This document shows positions 1 to 14,600 of a stretch of 64,000 bases of DNA, in pieces; within the stretch, counting starts at the first letter, position 1, and each line of letters begins with the position of its first letter. The position numbers were made by a program, and so were the translations under genes. Source of the DNA: Trichobilharzia regenti (lineage: Eukaryota > Platyhelminthes > Trematoda > Strigeidida > Schistosomatidae); contig OX235270.1 of NCBI GenBank assembly GCA_944472135.2, positions 118,187,842-118,251,841 on the forward strand, read 5' to 3'. The notes beneath the pieces are model-generated. The model saw only the letters and a program-made list of their open reading frames with translations, searched no databases and was not told the DNA's origin.

Positions 1-1446
1 AAGAAAAGTGCATCCTGTAAATAAGCTAAACACACGTAAAATTATGCATTCCTGTGAGGCTTGACTGCTGAACGTATAAGACTTGAAGAGGCGAGCTATC
101 TTTGACCACAAATGTTTCCATTTTATCTCCTGTGTTAAGTAGTATAATACTAACGTTGAGCATAGAGCATTATGGAAGGAGAGACATGAAATTAAATTGG
201 AAAAGACTTAAGAATGATCACATCCAAACCTGGCATCAATTCATAAAGTCTTTGACAGTTGGAATAGACTAGCTGGCTGGCTAGGGAGTCCTACAGATGC
301 TTGGAATCAATGGACGGAGGCTGTTAGTCACAAGGCTCACAGTTGTTATCAATGATGTAAATGCATTCTCTGCTTATAATCTCTTAAACGTATTAAATTC
401 CCATTATTATTCTTTATGTGCCGATTCTTTCTCTAGTAAATTTCCCTTCATTATAGCTTCTTTGCAGTTTTATCTCTACATTTGAGTGTAGCAACTTGGA
501 CATATGAACTTTTGCGCATAGTTCCGTAATGAAAAATCAATCTATCAGTCATTGACAGAGACTATGGGTAGAAACACGAATCAGCCGAAGCTTCCTCCTA
601 TTTAAAACTTTCCATGGAGAATAAGACTGTGTGTCGTGTCAGCAGTACTGGTTTCTCTACAAAGGCTTAAAGCCACCACTTTTTGATTCAAGCGGTGAAA
701 CTTTATCCATTCTATTAACCAGTTGATTAAACAGTGAGGCATTGCAGCACTTTGCACAAACGTGCACTAGTCCATGTGGACACACTTCGATATCACGTCT
801 GAAGCATGGGTAATAGAAATCAAATAAGACTTTTGTAAATCCACTGAATTTTCATCAACAATAAAATAATTAACACTAATAATCATTCCAGTGTCTTAAT
901 CACTGCAAACTAGTCCACTGGACTAAAAAGCCACCGGCGAGTTTTTTAGTTAACTGTGATAATATCTGACTCCACAATTTTTTTTAACATTCAGGAAGTT
1001 ATGTGAGATTATTCCCAGTGTGTTGGAACACACGACTAAATTAATCAGTCTTTAGAAGAATTATTCACGAAAGTTGCCATCTACTACTACCTACTGGTGT
1101 TTATTGTGTAACCAAAGCCGCAGGTTGGTATTTTTGAGAGTAGCTGGCACATCAAGCAGAGATTGATTAGTTCAGTGCTTGTTGCTGAGAAACTATACCA
1201 CGTGTTGACGGACGTCATTGAGTCCTAACCCAGTGGGTGAAAGGTCAACGTGCTGACCTCGTCAAAGATAAAGTAAGAGAGGGTGCAGGTGAACTCAGGA
1301 CCGATTAGTTGAAATTCAAGTCGTTGATAAGTGAAGATGTAACTCATCATTGGCTGAATTACTCAACTTTCAGTCAGTGGGTTGTAGGTTCGAAGCGCAC
1401 TTTAACTGTTTCAGTCCTGGGATCTAGGCAGTATTATCACCACTCC

Positions 1447-1481
<35 letters not shown>

Positions 1482-1503
1482 GAATGGCCTATAACCTGAT
1501 ATG
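1..1503. other. FHOD intron 7 (part), no exon seen
   Basis: This is AT-rich non-coding DNA within or beyond the last recognised FHOD intron. A tRNA-like B-box (GGTTCGA) occurs near 1389 without a convincing remainder. No ORF here has a recognisable product. Confidence 0.5.
1447..1481. repeat. (AT)n microsatellite
   Basis: This is an AT dinucleotide tract with a single interruption, immediately upstream of SINE copy A1. Confidence 0.9.
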
Positions 1504-1740
1504 TGCGTCGGTGGCACAGCGGTTAGCATGCTCGCCCACCATGCACATGGTCCGGGGTTCGATCCCCGGCCGACTCACACCTTTACTTCACTTAGCCAGT
1601 AATAAGACTGGTAAAGAGGGAAGGTTGGGCATGAGGCTAGCAACCCCATCCTGTAAAAATAAACACTGATACAGAAACTTCAAGCCACTAGCTTGAAGCC
1701 CTATGTTCCATTGGGGAACGTGAAGGAAATAAAAAAAAAT
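1504..1740 (+). mobile_element. tRNA-derived SINE family A, full copy A1
   Basis: The tRNA-like head GCGTCGGTGGCACAGCGG has an A box. A clean B box, GGTTCGATCCC, follows about 50 nt later. Then comes a tRNA-unrelated body (ACTGGTAAAGAGG, CAACCCCATCC) and a tail GAAGCCCTATGTTCC followed by poly-A. The flanks ATAACCTGATAT and ATAGCCTGAAAT match at 10 of 12 positions and are a plausible target-site duplication. The family occurs seven times in the window. Confidence 0.85.
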
Positions 1741-2575
1741 AGCCTGAAATAGGAAACATCTTTTCCGGGTGAGTGTTGGAATGCTTGAGTCAGTCAGTCA
1801 CAGCTCTATGAACAGATTGAAAATACGGAAAAACACTGATCATAGAGGATATCAAGCAAATCGAAGAAACCAGAAGAATATTCACAAGAATTTACGCTCG
1901 TGCAACTAAATATAGAAATTCGACCATACCACTATATTTAGTACGGGTTTTGTGTGAAGAGATGTTCAGACGTCAGAAAAGAACTAATAAACTTTTTAAA
2001 TTAGTAATCTGAATCGAAAAGTATAAGCAAAGATTATTATTATTATTATTACATGTATTGTCTATGATATAATCTATTCATACTTCATTATGTTTCCACC
2101 AACATTCTGTTTATAGTGGTTTCATTATTAATACTACTATTACTACTATTTTAAATTTTATGTATGTGCATATTTATAAAAGGAGCTAAATTGTTGCAGT
2201 ATGTATAAAAACACCAAAAATTCCATTCTGTTCAATTGTTATTGTTTGGAGTAAAGTGATTATTATTGTTATTATGCTATGAAAAAGTTGATTTTTTGAA
2301 AGAAATTATGCTGACACTTTAACCGGGACTGTACATTTCAAAAACAATTGATTTTGTGAAACATTAACTACATCTACAAGCAGAAATGGAATTAACGAAA
2401 ACTACTCAATTATTCACCTTATTGTTTCTATTAATGAACTTTTTCTGCTGATGGATACAACTTGGAAATCAATAATCCAAGTGCACTTTACGATACAGGT
2501 CCATTAATAACAATGAAAATAATAATAATAACGTGAAATACAAACGCAAATACAAAAAATGATCAATAAACTCAC

Positions 2576-2687
2576 GAGTACTAGCATGATAAGCTTCAAC
2601 AGATTTGACGAAAATCATTGCATTCATCTCAGCATAATCGACAAACAACAATTGTAGTTTAATGGCTGTCTTCGTTACCAGACGGAA
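2576..2687 (-). CDS. FHOD: FHOD exon 7 (FH3 region, last exon in window)
   Basis: The exon has 112 nt, phase 0 to 1, with acceptor CTGCTTTCAG and donor GTGAGT. It encodes FRLVTKTAIKLQLLFVDYAE, then MNAMIFVKSVEAYHAST. This matches the FHOD segment [25 protein letters not shown]. I found no convincing next exon in bases 1-2575, so the gene continues outside the window. Confidence 0.9.
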
Positions 2688-5600
2688 CTGAAAGCAGTTT
2701 ATTGATTTATTTGTTGTGAAATGTCCGGAGGATACATCGATTTCGTCCATGGTAGGTATGAAGGAAAAAAAAGAAAGAAAGCATGGGTGTTTATCTTGTC
2801 AGTATTTCGCCGGATGAGACTGGTTAAAGGCATTGATGCACATATATTGTCTACTGATGGCTAGGATCGAAGACTTCGATTTGTTCCCTTTTTGGGACTC
2901 ATCAGGTGGACGCACTCAGGTTTCAATGAATGCAGAGTCCCTCTAAATAAAACTCGAATTAGATACTTATTGACTTACACATCAAAATTGTTTAATCATC
3001 ACAACGATTTACTGTAGGCCACGACGTTTTCATAGATAGTGTTTACTTTTTGTAGAACCATAGCTACCTGGGTATTTAAAATCATACACCTATGAATGAA
3101 GTCACTTATTCTGTAGGTAGTATGCATATGTGTACCTTGCGTTTTTTTAGTGAATAACAGCACTATCGTAAACGAGCTAATACGACAAAACAGTTTACAC
3201 ACGGGTACTTTTGGCAATATGCAACCAGCCTCAAGCATTGGGTCATTGGGCTTTTGCAGTCATGCACCACTAATAATTTTTCTGTTTACAGGTAACTGAA
3301 GAAGTGATCAACTTCCATGATGTAGACAGTTAGGCAGTAATACTTATCCTCACACTTCCTTCAATAAGCACGCAAAGCTTTCCTATTTCATTATCAAACC
3401 GTGTTTAACCATTAGCTGCCTATCCTCCACGAAGCACATATGATACTAGTTTAAACTTACATCTTAACAGTTTGGAAGTAAATCCTTTTTAATAAATACC
3501 ATCTCTTAGGTATCATTGTAGCTTCTTGATTTTCGTCACACGACACGACACTACACTACTTGTTTTCTTCATATCATCAATATTATATGCTAATAGTAAG
3601 AGGAGTTGACAATAGTTGGAAGCCGTAAGCACTTTAGTGTGGATGACACGCTTCCTATAAGAATAGAACCTCAGCATCACGGCAGAGTATAATTCAATCA
3701 TGGAATAATTTTATGTGATAAAAGCATACAACGATAGAGTATTATTTATCTACTGATGACATTCTGAGCACAGTTTATTGCTCATAATCATATTGTGGTA
3801 TTCATGTAACCATTCACCTTGTGTTTTATCAAATAAAAATTTATTCCATAAAAGGGCGAGTCAATGGACTACCCTTATAGACTACAAGTACTCTGGATAC
3901 AACTGTACAAAGTGCGATGAAGTCTCACCATTTCAATGTATCATCTGTAACTCTTATGTGCTGTGTTGTTTAGTCACTTAATTCTAAACCTGTTAATAAT
4001 GTGGATACTGTATGAGCAACTCTAGAATGTGAAGTAACGTCAGAAACTAGAGAAAGGAGATGAGTTTTAGCCTTGAAAAAAATAAGTGGTATTCCTCAAC
4101 CCATTCTATCATAGGAAGAGACACTTAGCCTAAATGACAAAATGCCGAGGGTAGTGTCCGCACATGTGATCATTTTCGTTGGTATTCTTGATATCCAACT
4201 CTTTCAAGTTGGAAAAGCTTGGCAGTGGTAAGTGCTCAGCTGTGTTACTGACCATTCATATTAGCCATAAGGTGTCAACAAATCGAAAGTGCGACGGAGT
4301 GGGTTTAAGCCCATCTTCAAATGCCTGTCCTAAACATCTGAACAATCCTAGCCGCCTTCTTTCCAATCTCTGCTTGCTAACATTTAGCCTCATGATGATA
4401 GGAGCATTTTAGGAAGTAATAGTCAATTCATGGATTGACATCAGTCAAAGTTGGGCAATTGTATTTCTAATGCTCTCCACCTTCACAGAATGAAATTTTT
4501 GCATATATACAGCTGAGACAAAATAGTTACAAAGCTTTAGTTTGTCAACTGGTGACAGTGATGCTTTTACTATTGGCTATCTAATTTTGTCGTATTCCAC
4601 CTATTCTGTGCTAAGCTCAGTGTCGAAATAACAAGGAACACATATTAGTAAATTTTAAAAATTAAGCGTTCAAGTGAAAGCATAAATTAACACTAACCAC
4701 ATACACATACATATGCAAATACACATACAAATACTTACTTTTGATGTTAACAGGGAGTATAACCACCGTAAAATATTTGGATGTTCAATAACTCCAGCCA
4801 TCCCATCAACATAAAGCATTATCTGTCCCAAAGCTTTGCAAAGAAAATTATGTAAGAAAAAGATAGAAAGTGGGAATCGAGTTCATAGAAAATGAAACTG
4901 TCAATGTAAAAACAGTGTATCCGTGCTGGTGACACAAAATTACACTCTAGTGAAAGCTGTAGACCTCAGTTACAAGGCGTACTTGCAACCTCAAAGAAAG
5001 TGATCACCTTCAGACACTATAACCCTAGTCAATAAAGTCTAGAAACAGGCAATTTGTTACCCCCTAGTGGCCGATCAATATATCCATTATACCCAAATAC
5101 CCCAATGGTAATTCTTTCGACTACGGCACTGGAAGATGCGAGTTGGAATCTTCCGGGAGGGGACATCACTCTCTTCGGGAGCGTAGATACTCCTTGCTGA
5201 CGAGGACCAATAAGGGTGAAACCGAAGCTCAGGAGGGCCCACTACTGATATATATTTATGCTTTTCAGTAGTTTGTTTTTAAGTGTTTTCAACTCCAAGG
5301 GAGAATTCAACAAAAGTCGGAACTGTTGGAGAATCACTGATAACCAGAAGGTTGTTTCGTCCTTGTTCGGGCTTCCTCATCAGCAGACGGAACAGCTGTC
5401 AACTGCTTCATGGCTTTCAGTGGGTATTTTAACCGATGTCTGTGGGTGCATGTGCGACTAAACCCAATATAAAATGGGTGCTTTAATCAGATTTGTAATA
5501 AAACCGAATGAATCATTCTCAGCAACTTACCACGCAGGATGTAATTCTGGATATTCTGATCTGACCTAGAGCCAACATTGACTAAACAATCCAGGCCGGA

Positions 5601-8600
5601 ATGAGTCACAAATTCATGTACAAGATCTTTATCATCCTGAAATATTGACAATAAGAAGAAAATAGAAAGCGATAGCATAAATAACTGATTATGACGGTCA
5701 ACTTCGTTAAAAATCCCATACATATACAACAGAAAATTCTTCCTTCCGTCCTACTTTTTGACTTGTCAGCAAGTGATACTGGCGACCATATACTGAGTAC
5801 AACCAGAAGACGAACAGATCTTTCAATCTGAAACGAAAAACCACCGTCCACTACCCAATGCAAATCTGTCTTATGTAGGTAAATGATATTATCCACACGG
5901 AAAATCAACAATCCTGATGATTGGAAATGGATGACTACTTAAAATGAGCTGGCCGTAGACCTTTTCCACATAAAAGTTAACAAGAATAAATCATAAGCGT
6001 CTATCATATTGCTTGGCAATGTAATCTTCATCTGGACCCTAAGGGTCAGGATAGATTCTGACACGAACAAGTTCGCCAAAATATCTAGCTATCTAACTGA
6101 TTCAGCTCTCTGAGCTCAGTTGAACCGAGTACACCGCTGATGAGATCAGCCGCAAATTAGTGAAATGGCTGTCTGGTATTCAGATCACTTCGATCTGGTT
6201 AGCAAGTATTACTAGTTCACATGAGCGATTACCAACTACTCATGCTGTGTTATTTCACCGGCTTTCTTGATCACCGTTTATAATGCCAAGCCCATCATAT
6301 ATTATAATCTGAGTATTTCTGTTTTCTAAAGGGAACTGTGGCTAATTCTTCTCTCCACCTGTATGATGTGCAGATTGAGAATTTGACTGTAAGGCTGGAG
6401 GATCACTGAGGACAGAGAAAGAGAGTCCTCTTATTCCACTTTAGAATAGTCTAACGCTGTCACTTGTCGAGTCCAGAACCTGCACACTTCGAGTGAAACA
6501 TCTATGATTTCTAACTGCTTATAATTTCACCAAATACCAAAAACTGTTATTTGAATAAATCATCTAGGAGAAAGTCTGTACTGATGTAATATTCAACCAA
6601 ACTTAGTCATAATACATTGCTGAAACAGTTCGATTTTGATCAATTAGGTAAAAGATCATACATAAATCCTAAATGTAGTCTTTAAATGGTTATAAAATGT
6701 TGAAAGGATGCTGAACAATCCTGGTTTATTCCTTCCTGAGAGCTAGAATTTCTCCCGCCTTATATTTCTCTTACCGAAATGAGTTATATTTCCTCCAGTT
6801 TCAATAACAGTCTAAGGGAGTATGCTAGTCTAATTGCTACTTCTAGCATGAAGCTACGTTTGGGTGGATATATTTGGACATCTGTTCTTTTCTGTCTACG
6901 GTAGAGGACAGCTAAAGCATATAAACACAAAGCTGAATTTTGCCTAATCTCTTCTGCTAACTGTGATATGCAAGCACACTCAACTCATGAGTGGTATTCA
7001 TCTTTTTTAAATTTCATTTATTCCTTTACTTTCCGATTTCAAATCACTTCTAAATGTTTACTTGTCTAGTAATGCGCAATCTTTTTTCCTGCATTTTGAT
7101 GGTCCACTAGTGATTTTGATGTTTAAGTCAACTGCCAGAACGTTTGAATACCCCTATAACCGAACTTATGATAGGTAACTACTTTCTTTACGGATTATTT
7201 TTAATTGACCACAGGGTAACATTTCACTCACTACGATCCTCATGCCAAACTTCTGCTCAGTAGAATGAAAAATGTGCGTGTTCTTATTTCATCGATTTTA
7301 TGTGTACATTTTAAGCTGTCTTCAACTGAAGACAACTGAAATACAACCTACGTAATAAGATAGGCTTTTGTCAGGTATCGAACTCAAAAATGCCCCTTTA
7401 GGTAAAAATCCCACTAAAAGGATGCTAAGTGGATTATATTATAACTACTTTTGTTCACTGAACTGTTCAGTTGAGCAGTATTCACCTTTTAATGATTAAA
7501 AACCACAAACAGAAGACTGTGTGGTTTTCAGCTGATCGGTTCTAAAAATCAGTTAAGCGGAACACCTCATCAAACTATTGTGCGCTGAAAAAATTTAAGT
7601 CTGAGGTTTAACAACGTCCTCGAGAAGGATTGTTTGGGTGACAGTAGCGCTTCACCGTAAGGGCCGTAGAAGTTTAAGACCAGGGACAATGGCATTCTAT
7701 CCCACAAGGTGAATGGCAGTGTGATCACTTAGTGACTGAATGATCTTAGGTTAGATTTCTCCAGGGGGCTATGAGTTGATCAAGACGAAACAGTTTTGAA
7801 TTGTTCTTTTGTTTCGAATGCTTCATGATGAAACCCAGCTTAAAATCATTTGGAAAACACACTGGACTAACGGTTGGTCACGTTAACAACTGTTGAATGG
7901 TAACGGTTCATAATCGAATACATCAATAAGTCACTGGCAATTACAGCTGCTCAACGTTACACTTTACAGATTCCCAAAGGTAACGGGTGGTAAGTGTCAG
8001 TTATCTAATCAATAGTCTCAAAATATTGTGTTTAAAAAATTTAAACATATTTAAATGATAAGTTTTATTTTATTGACCCAAAACTATTCACAACATGAAT
8101 AACAGAAGATAAAACAAAGAATTTTCATTTATTCACATATTTCATTGATAGATGTATTTATTATTGAATATGGAGTCTGTGACTAAGCCTAAGCTATCTA
8201 TCTACTAGCAAATGAATGAAGTTGTGCAGGTCGATATACACAAATTCATGTGTAGGCTTATAGAAAGATGGATACATAGACAGACACATACACTAATTAA
8301 TTGATAATTAATTAATTAAAGTTTCGGATCGATGAAATACAATATATAACACGTGATCAAAGATAATTTTCAAATTTGCTTCTATTCAGTATTAAATACT
8401 TAACTTACCTGGAATATTTGTTTCAATGAGAAAAGTGAACGTTTCAACTCTCGACCATTAGAATCTAATAATTTTTCTGAAATAAGAAAAAATCGATATG
8501 TAGAGATGAGAGGAGAGGTAAATGTAATAAATAATTTTTTTTTTTGAAATAGTGTCTGGAGATTATTTTCAACCAAAGAATTAATTTCCTGAGTATGTGT

Positions 8601-11600
8601 AAACAGCTTTTGAATAGTGTTTTCTGATTAATCACAATCTACCCTGTGTTGAACATTATATGAAGTGTCTTCTTTCTTGTGTATAAGCAAGAAAGTATGC
8701 GATGATCAGTTTGTTTCTTGTGCAGCTTTTTTGTTTGATCTAATCACTCTTATGATCGTTTAAGGTGATCCATCCGGCTCAGAGAACACAGTCACACAAA
8801 AATTTGGAATCGATTCACTACAGTTTAACTATTTACAAATTAATTGCTGTAATTTTTCTGTTTTAAATTTCGCCTCAGATCTACTATATATAAAAGCAAG
8901 CAAGCAGCTGATTTAAATCTTATGAAGTGTAACTGTGCAAGCTATTAATATTTTATTTCTCTTTAGTATTCTGTCTTCTCTATTCTCACTAGTTTACATG
9001 ATGAATATCAGTTGATGATGAATTCAGTTAGACATTGTGATGTTTATATTTTCGCTGCTCTGGATTTCAGATTTCCTAACATACAACGCTTTCCTCCCGA
9101 CTACAGTTTCAACATTGTATGTTTGTTGTCTTCATTCACTCTTTTGTAACCATTAAGAAATTTGTAGTACAAAATGATATCATTCTACTTCACGGGTTCT
9201 CATCAGCTGCAGCCTACCTGAAATTACAATGGTTATATAGATGATAATAACATACTTTAATGTTTGAGTGGTAGTAGAGAAGAAATACTATAAAATTTTG
9301 ACGCATCCAAAATGAAAGTATTACAATTTTTAGTTTAAGATTTCATTATCAATTTATATACTTTTAAAGTTGAAGAGAGGGGTGAGGGGTAAGACAGAAA
9401 ACAGAAAAATTTAATTAACAGAACGGTGTTAGCTTGTAGGTTCACATAGCAACTCAAAAAGCAAAAGCGGTTACAGTTTATGAGATTAAGGTTTGTTCAG
9501 TGAGTTGAGATCACTGAATTAGATGACTAATTAATATAATCAAAATTCAGTGACTAAGGGAATGAGAGGTTAATCACACTCTTTTTCTGTATGGATAAGT
9601 CTGGTTTAAATCGTTTTTTCACCAAACAAGGTCGAAGAAGAATTAGATTTCGTCGAGAAATGCCCAAGAGAAAATAGATACCCTAAGGAATTTATACAGA
9701 AGTATAGCAGAGAAAAAGATAAGGAAGAAAATCACCCAACTGTAGAAAAGAAGAAAGTGTTTATTTGTCTCCAATTCAAAGGGGATGCAATGTCACAAGA
9801 GATTGACAAAAGACTGAAAGGTGCAATAAAAAGAAGCTTCTAGGCAGCAAAACTCATAATATTATACAGCACCACCTCTTCTATAAGCCACTCAAAACTG
9901 GATAAATACCCTGCTGATGTCACCTCCAACTGCGTTTATGAATTCACGTGCACTTTTGGGAGCAAGTACATTGGAAGGACAGAAAGAAGGGCTTGTAACC
10001 GGTTTTCTGAACAAATTCCAAGAAACCTATGCCTGAAAGGAAGCAAACATTCTCAGAGTCCAATTACCAGACATAATGTTGATGCCGGACATCTCGTAGA
10101 GATTTCTAAGTCCTTCAAAATATTAAATAGACAAAGGACAGTAAATTTACTATGATTTGCCGAAGCGATCGCAATAAAACCATTCAAACCAGACTTATCC
10201 ATATAGAAAGAGAGTGTGATTAACCTCTCACTCCCTTAGTCACTGAATTTTGATTATATTAATTAGTCATCTAATTCAGTGATCTCAACTCACTGAACAA
10301 ACCTTAATCTCATAAACTGTAACCGCTTTTGCTTTTTGAGTTGCTATGTGAACCTACAAGCTAACACCGTTCTGTTAATTAAATTTTTCTGTTTTCTGTC
10401 TTACCCCTCACCCCTCTCTTCAACTTTAAAAGTATATAAATTGATAATGAAATCTTAAACTAAAAATTGTAATACTTTCATTTTGGATGCGTCAAAATTT
10501 TATAGTATTTCTTCTCTACTACCACTCAAACATTAAAGTATGTTATTATCATCTATATAACCATTGTAATTTCAGGTAGTCTGCAGCTGATGAGAACCCG
10601 TGAAGTAGAATGATATCATTTTGTACTGCAAATTTCGTCTTCCTTTCTTTATCGAAACTTATCAAGGGAACCAAATGTATGAAACTTTCGGGTTAGTCTG
10701 CAGTTGATGAAAATTTGTGACATCCAAATGATAACGATTTATACTGCCGATGGATGCAAAACTCTTTTTGTATAACATCACAGTATTACCTTGGCGATTT
10801 TTGATTTTTTTAAATCGAAATATAAGCCATCCTATTACATACGTAATGTATAATGAGATAAGAATGTAGGACTAAAACATCAGGTCCCTGAGATTTCTAG
10901 ATCACTGATACACTGCTATTATCAGCTGAGTCACCTTCTTTTCGAAAATGTTCACTTTACCCTGGTTTGTTATACTTCCACCATTATTCACTTATGATAC
11001 AGTTGTCAAATACCTAATGTCATATTCATTACACCTCTGAACTGTAATCACATCTCCTTATCCTGATCATATCGACTTATTTTATTTTCCCTATCGATTT
11101 TCGGCATGATTTGTGTTCTTTGAAAAAAATTCAGTTTTGTCCCAATATAATGATTATTTGGTTTACATGACCTTTGTCACTTTTTATTAGCAAATATCCT
11201 TATGCGTAGGTATGAAAAGACCTATGCTGTGTCGGTTTTATCACTGAAGTGTATCAAATCATCTGCGTTTGACAGTGACATCTAAAACCAGCAAACAGTA
11301 CACAAACTTTGGTCTTCGCGTGCATTTTGTAGAAGATTTGGGTAATACTACATTCGAACCCTGTTCATTTGACTACGTTTGTTGACTTTATTAAGACGTC
11401 ATATTCTCATGGGAAAAAGCCCCAAATCTACAGAAGGCTTTCTGTTGGGAGTCTAAAAACACTGAATTATCAGGCGATTCCATCATTATCTGATACTGAG
11501 TACTTTTCAGAAGCAAAAACGTTTTTCTGCTAGACGATTGAAGTGGAATATCAATTTACTATTGTCCTATTTCATATACTTATTGACTCATGAATATAGA

Positions 11601-14600
11601 ACTTTGCACATAAATGCATGAGTTCAAGTTGTCCCAATTATCATGTTATCACCTTGGGAAGCATATAATGAGTGTCATACAGAGATACTGTTTGAACAGT
11701 GTTCATACCAATAGATTGCTCATTATTCTGTAGATAAAAGCCAACTTCATCACATGATCTAGGGACTCGATATCAGATGAACATTGAACAAGATGAATTT
11801 TTCTTCAAATCATTACAGCTTAAATAGTACCAATATGTGTATAATAAAAAAGACTTAAATGCTCTCTGGTAAAATCATTTTTGGAGGTAGATAATCTGTT
11901 ATAGCACATTCCTATCCCTAGTTAAATGTTGACTCTATGTGAATTTTCAATTCTGTTATCTTTTCAAAAATATGCATCCAGTTATCCTATATATAGTCAA
12001 TCCTCCAAAATATATGAAAATTTCGTTAACTTTGAGAAAATTTCATCACTTCTTACCTGTGCTACCTGTAATTTGCTTTTAATTATTACCTGCCAGTACT
12101 ATAAGCGCATAAGCGTAGATTTTGTCACCAGTCTCTTAGAGAACCAGTGGAAACCAGGGACAGCTGTTTTGACATCCGTGACTTTTGCTGAGCAATTTAG
12201 CCACTGGCTAGTGGATAAAACGATCCGTAAATTCTAACTTACGTCACTTAACAATGTAACAACACCACCAGTCAACTCCCTAGTCCGTGGGTCTAAATTT
12301 TATATTTAGATGTGGTGGGCATCGATAGGCACATCTTGAGATCAGACGACTAATATCCCAACTAAGGTTGAAAGTGTGAGTCGGTGGCATAGCGGTTAGG
12401 ACGCTCGCCGACCATGCACATGGTCCAGGGTTCGATCCCTGGCCAACGCACTCCTTTACCTCGCTAAGACAGAAATAACGCTGGTAAAGAGGAAAGGTTG
12501 GGAATGGGGCTAGCAACCCCATACTGTAAAATGAACACTGCTACAGAAACTTCAAGCCACCAGGTTGAAGCCCTATGTTCCACTGGGAACGTGAAGGAAA
12601 AAAAATAGTATCATATAGTTTCGTTTTGTATTTAGAGCCGTTTGAAAAGATTGTATTCTTACTTATTTGCAATGTATATACATATATGCTGGTGAAGATT
12701 AGTTTACTTTCTATACTAGTTCATTCTTTGGATATCTGACACAATGAAACAGTATATGTTAGATAGTTAGAACTCAGTTCCCTGATCTGCTTCAGTTGCA
12801 GGCTGTGAGCCAAACTCATTACGTGAAGGCCAGTAATATCACTGCATAGTCGCTCAGGCTGAAGTAGATGGAGAGACAGAGACAAGAGAAGAGATTACAG
12901 CCCACAACCCGTTGGCCAAAGGTCTAATGCTTAAGGAGATAAGCTATATCTTGGAATAGCACCCAACTGCTAGGTGTACGGACTAAGTAAACAAGTTATT
13001 CAGTGTGTAATAAATACCACAGTAAGCTCTTTATAAGAAAACTAAAAACAACGCAAGGCACTTTACCTTGCGATAATAATAATAATAACTTAAATTTGAC
13101 ACCAACTCATAGAAAAGAAGGATAACAAATCGTAACTTACCAATAATTGCTTTGACACGAACAACTAATTTAGTACGAAGCACAACACTGTTTTCTCTGT
13201 TACAAACAAAAAGAAGAGAAAGTATGTTTTAAAAGTTATGAATGCACTAAATGGTAAACAGTAGCGTTAACAAATCAGACTTCTGTGTGAAACGGCGACT
13301 GATTTTCACAAAATTTTAAAGGGAACTCTTTTCTGCTAACTTCCTGTTTACTTTGTTAGTTTCAGCCACATGTGAAGCAGTGGACTATCTGATTGGGGTC
13401 CTTGAGATATTTAAAGCCGATGACTGCTAACTATCAGTAAGGTGGTTCAAAATAGTTCTCACTGCAGTTGATGTGCTGGCTCCTTGTGATTTTCCTTATA
13501 TGCGCTATCCTCCGTGCAGTAATTTTTTCCGTTTATTATATTTTCATTCTATTTCTTTTTTCCACACCTCTGAGGGATTCTATGGAGTTTGGTCGCCTGA
13601 ACTGCTGTTTTTGTGCAAAGTTCTACGTCGAAGATTTAGTTCAGTTTCCTGTGTATTGCAACGTGAACTAAAGGATTTCCCTTTTACAGTGGGGAGTTTT
13701 TAATATTTCAATGGTTTCTTTTGCAAAGGCGTGAGCTTATGTATTACTGTAGCTTAGTACGTATACGAAGATAAGAATATTTATTCTTATAAATTGAATT
13801 CATGCGTGATATAAAGTACATTGTAAGCTGAAGATGTCAATTTAGAAGCTATAGGGAATACCTTGACTGGTCTAAGGATAAATGAAAAGACTGTGTAATA
13901 TCCTATTAGTTTACCTCTGAATAATTCAAAACAGCAGATGAAAATGTAGTCAACAGATGAGTAATGTCCCTTCTCAAAACACGATAGTGAAAGAAGATCA
14001 GTGAAAGCTTCCAAGGCTTCAAAGGTGGGAGAACATTAATCTATCAAAGGTATCGTTAAAGACGTTTAGTAATGATACAAAGAGTATCCAATACTTGATC
14101 TGTAACACCCCGAAAACAGAAGACAAACAAATCACACCTTCTAGCACCTCTCAGATAAAAAGCAGACTTGCTGAACTTATGATACACCTTGTTGTAGCCA
14201 ATTCTAATTCGCCTTGACTATTTTTTTCCAGAAAATAAAGTCTATCAAAGAAGATCTAGGCGCAACCACCTAAGTACATTTTAGATGCATTCACCTACTT
14301 CACCTACCAACATGTTCGATGTAAAGAGTACGTAGTATGCAGTTCCACCTCATATGAATAAGAGAAGGCAGATACATGGCCTTTTATTTTTGGCAGCCAT
14401 TTATTACAAATGTCAAGTAAGACAGCGAAAACTGTTACGCGAAGCACATATACTTTGACAGATAACCGCGTATAGTGAGCCCATCACAGATGGTATAAAC
14501 TGGCAGCTGCTAAACCAGTTTCCTGTATCCCTGCCAAGCCTTCGTCAGAAAGCGTTTCTTTAGGGACTGACACGAATCTTTAAATAAATGAAGTAGATAA

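Larger units (their letters stand above)
4834..5530. other. FHOD intron 5
   Basis: This 697-bp intron contains two oppositely oriented hammerhead-like cores (5197-5222 plus, 5354-5383 minus). No coding sequence is seen in it. Confidence 0.7.
9158..10642. repeat. long inverted repeat (Penelope-derived hairpin 1)
   Basis: Bases 9158-9622 and about 10175-10642 are reverse complements over roughly 465 bp with few mismatches, separated by about 550 bp. The arms are the C-terminal end and 3' non-coding end of a Penelope-like element; the spacer holds its GIY-YIG ORF. The whole structure sits inside FHOD intron 3, so it is probably transcribed as part of the formin pre-mRNA and could fold into a long double-stranded RNA. 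A shorter decayed direct copy of the arm end follows to about 10745. Confidence 0.88.

Noticed and set aside
1469..1669. 66-codon ORF over SINE A1 (also 12280-12522 and 36030-36245)
   Set aside because: They are translations of SINE family A.
6150..6180. CTGATGAG at 6141 as a further hammerhead core
   Set aside because: The GAAA box is missing (GCAAA) and no stem II forms; judged chance or too decayed.
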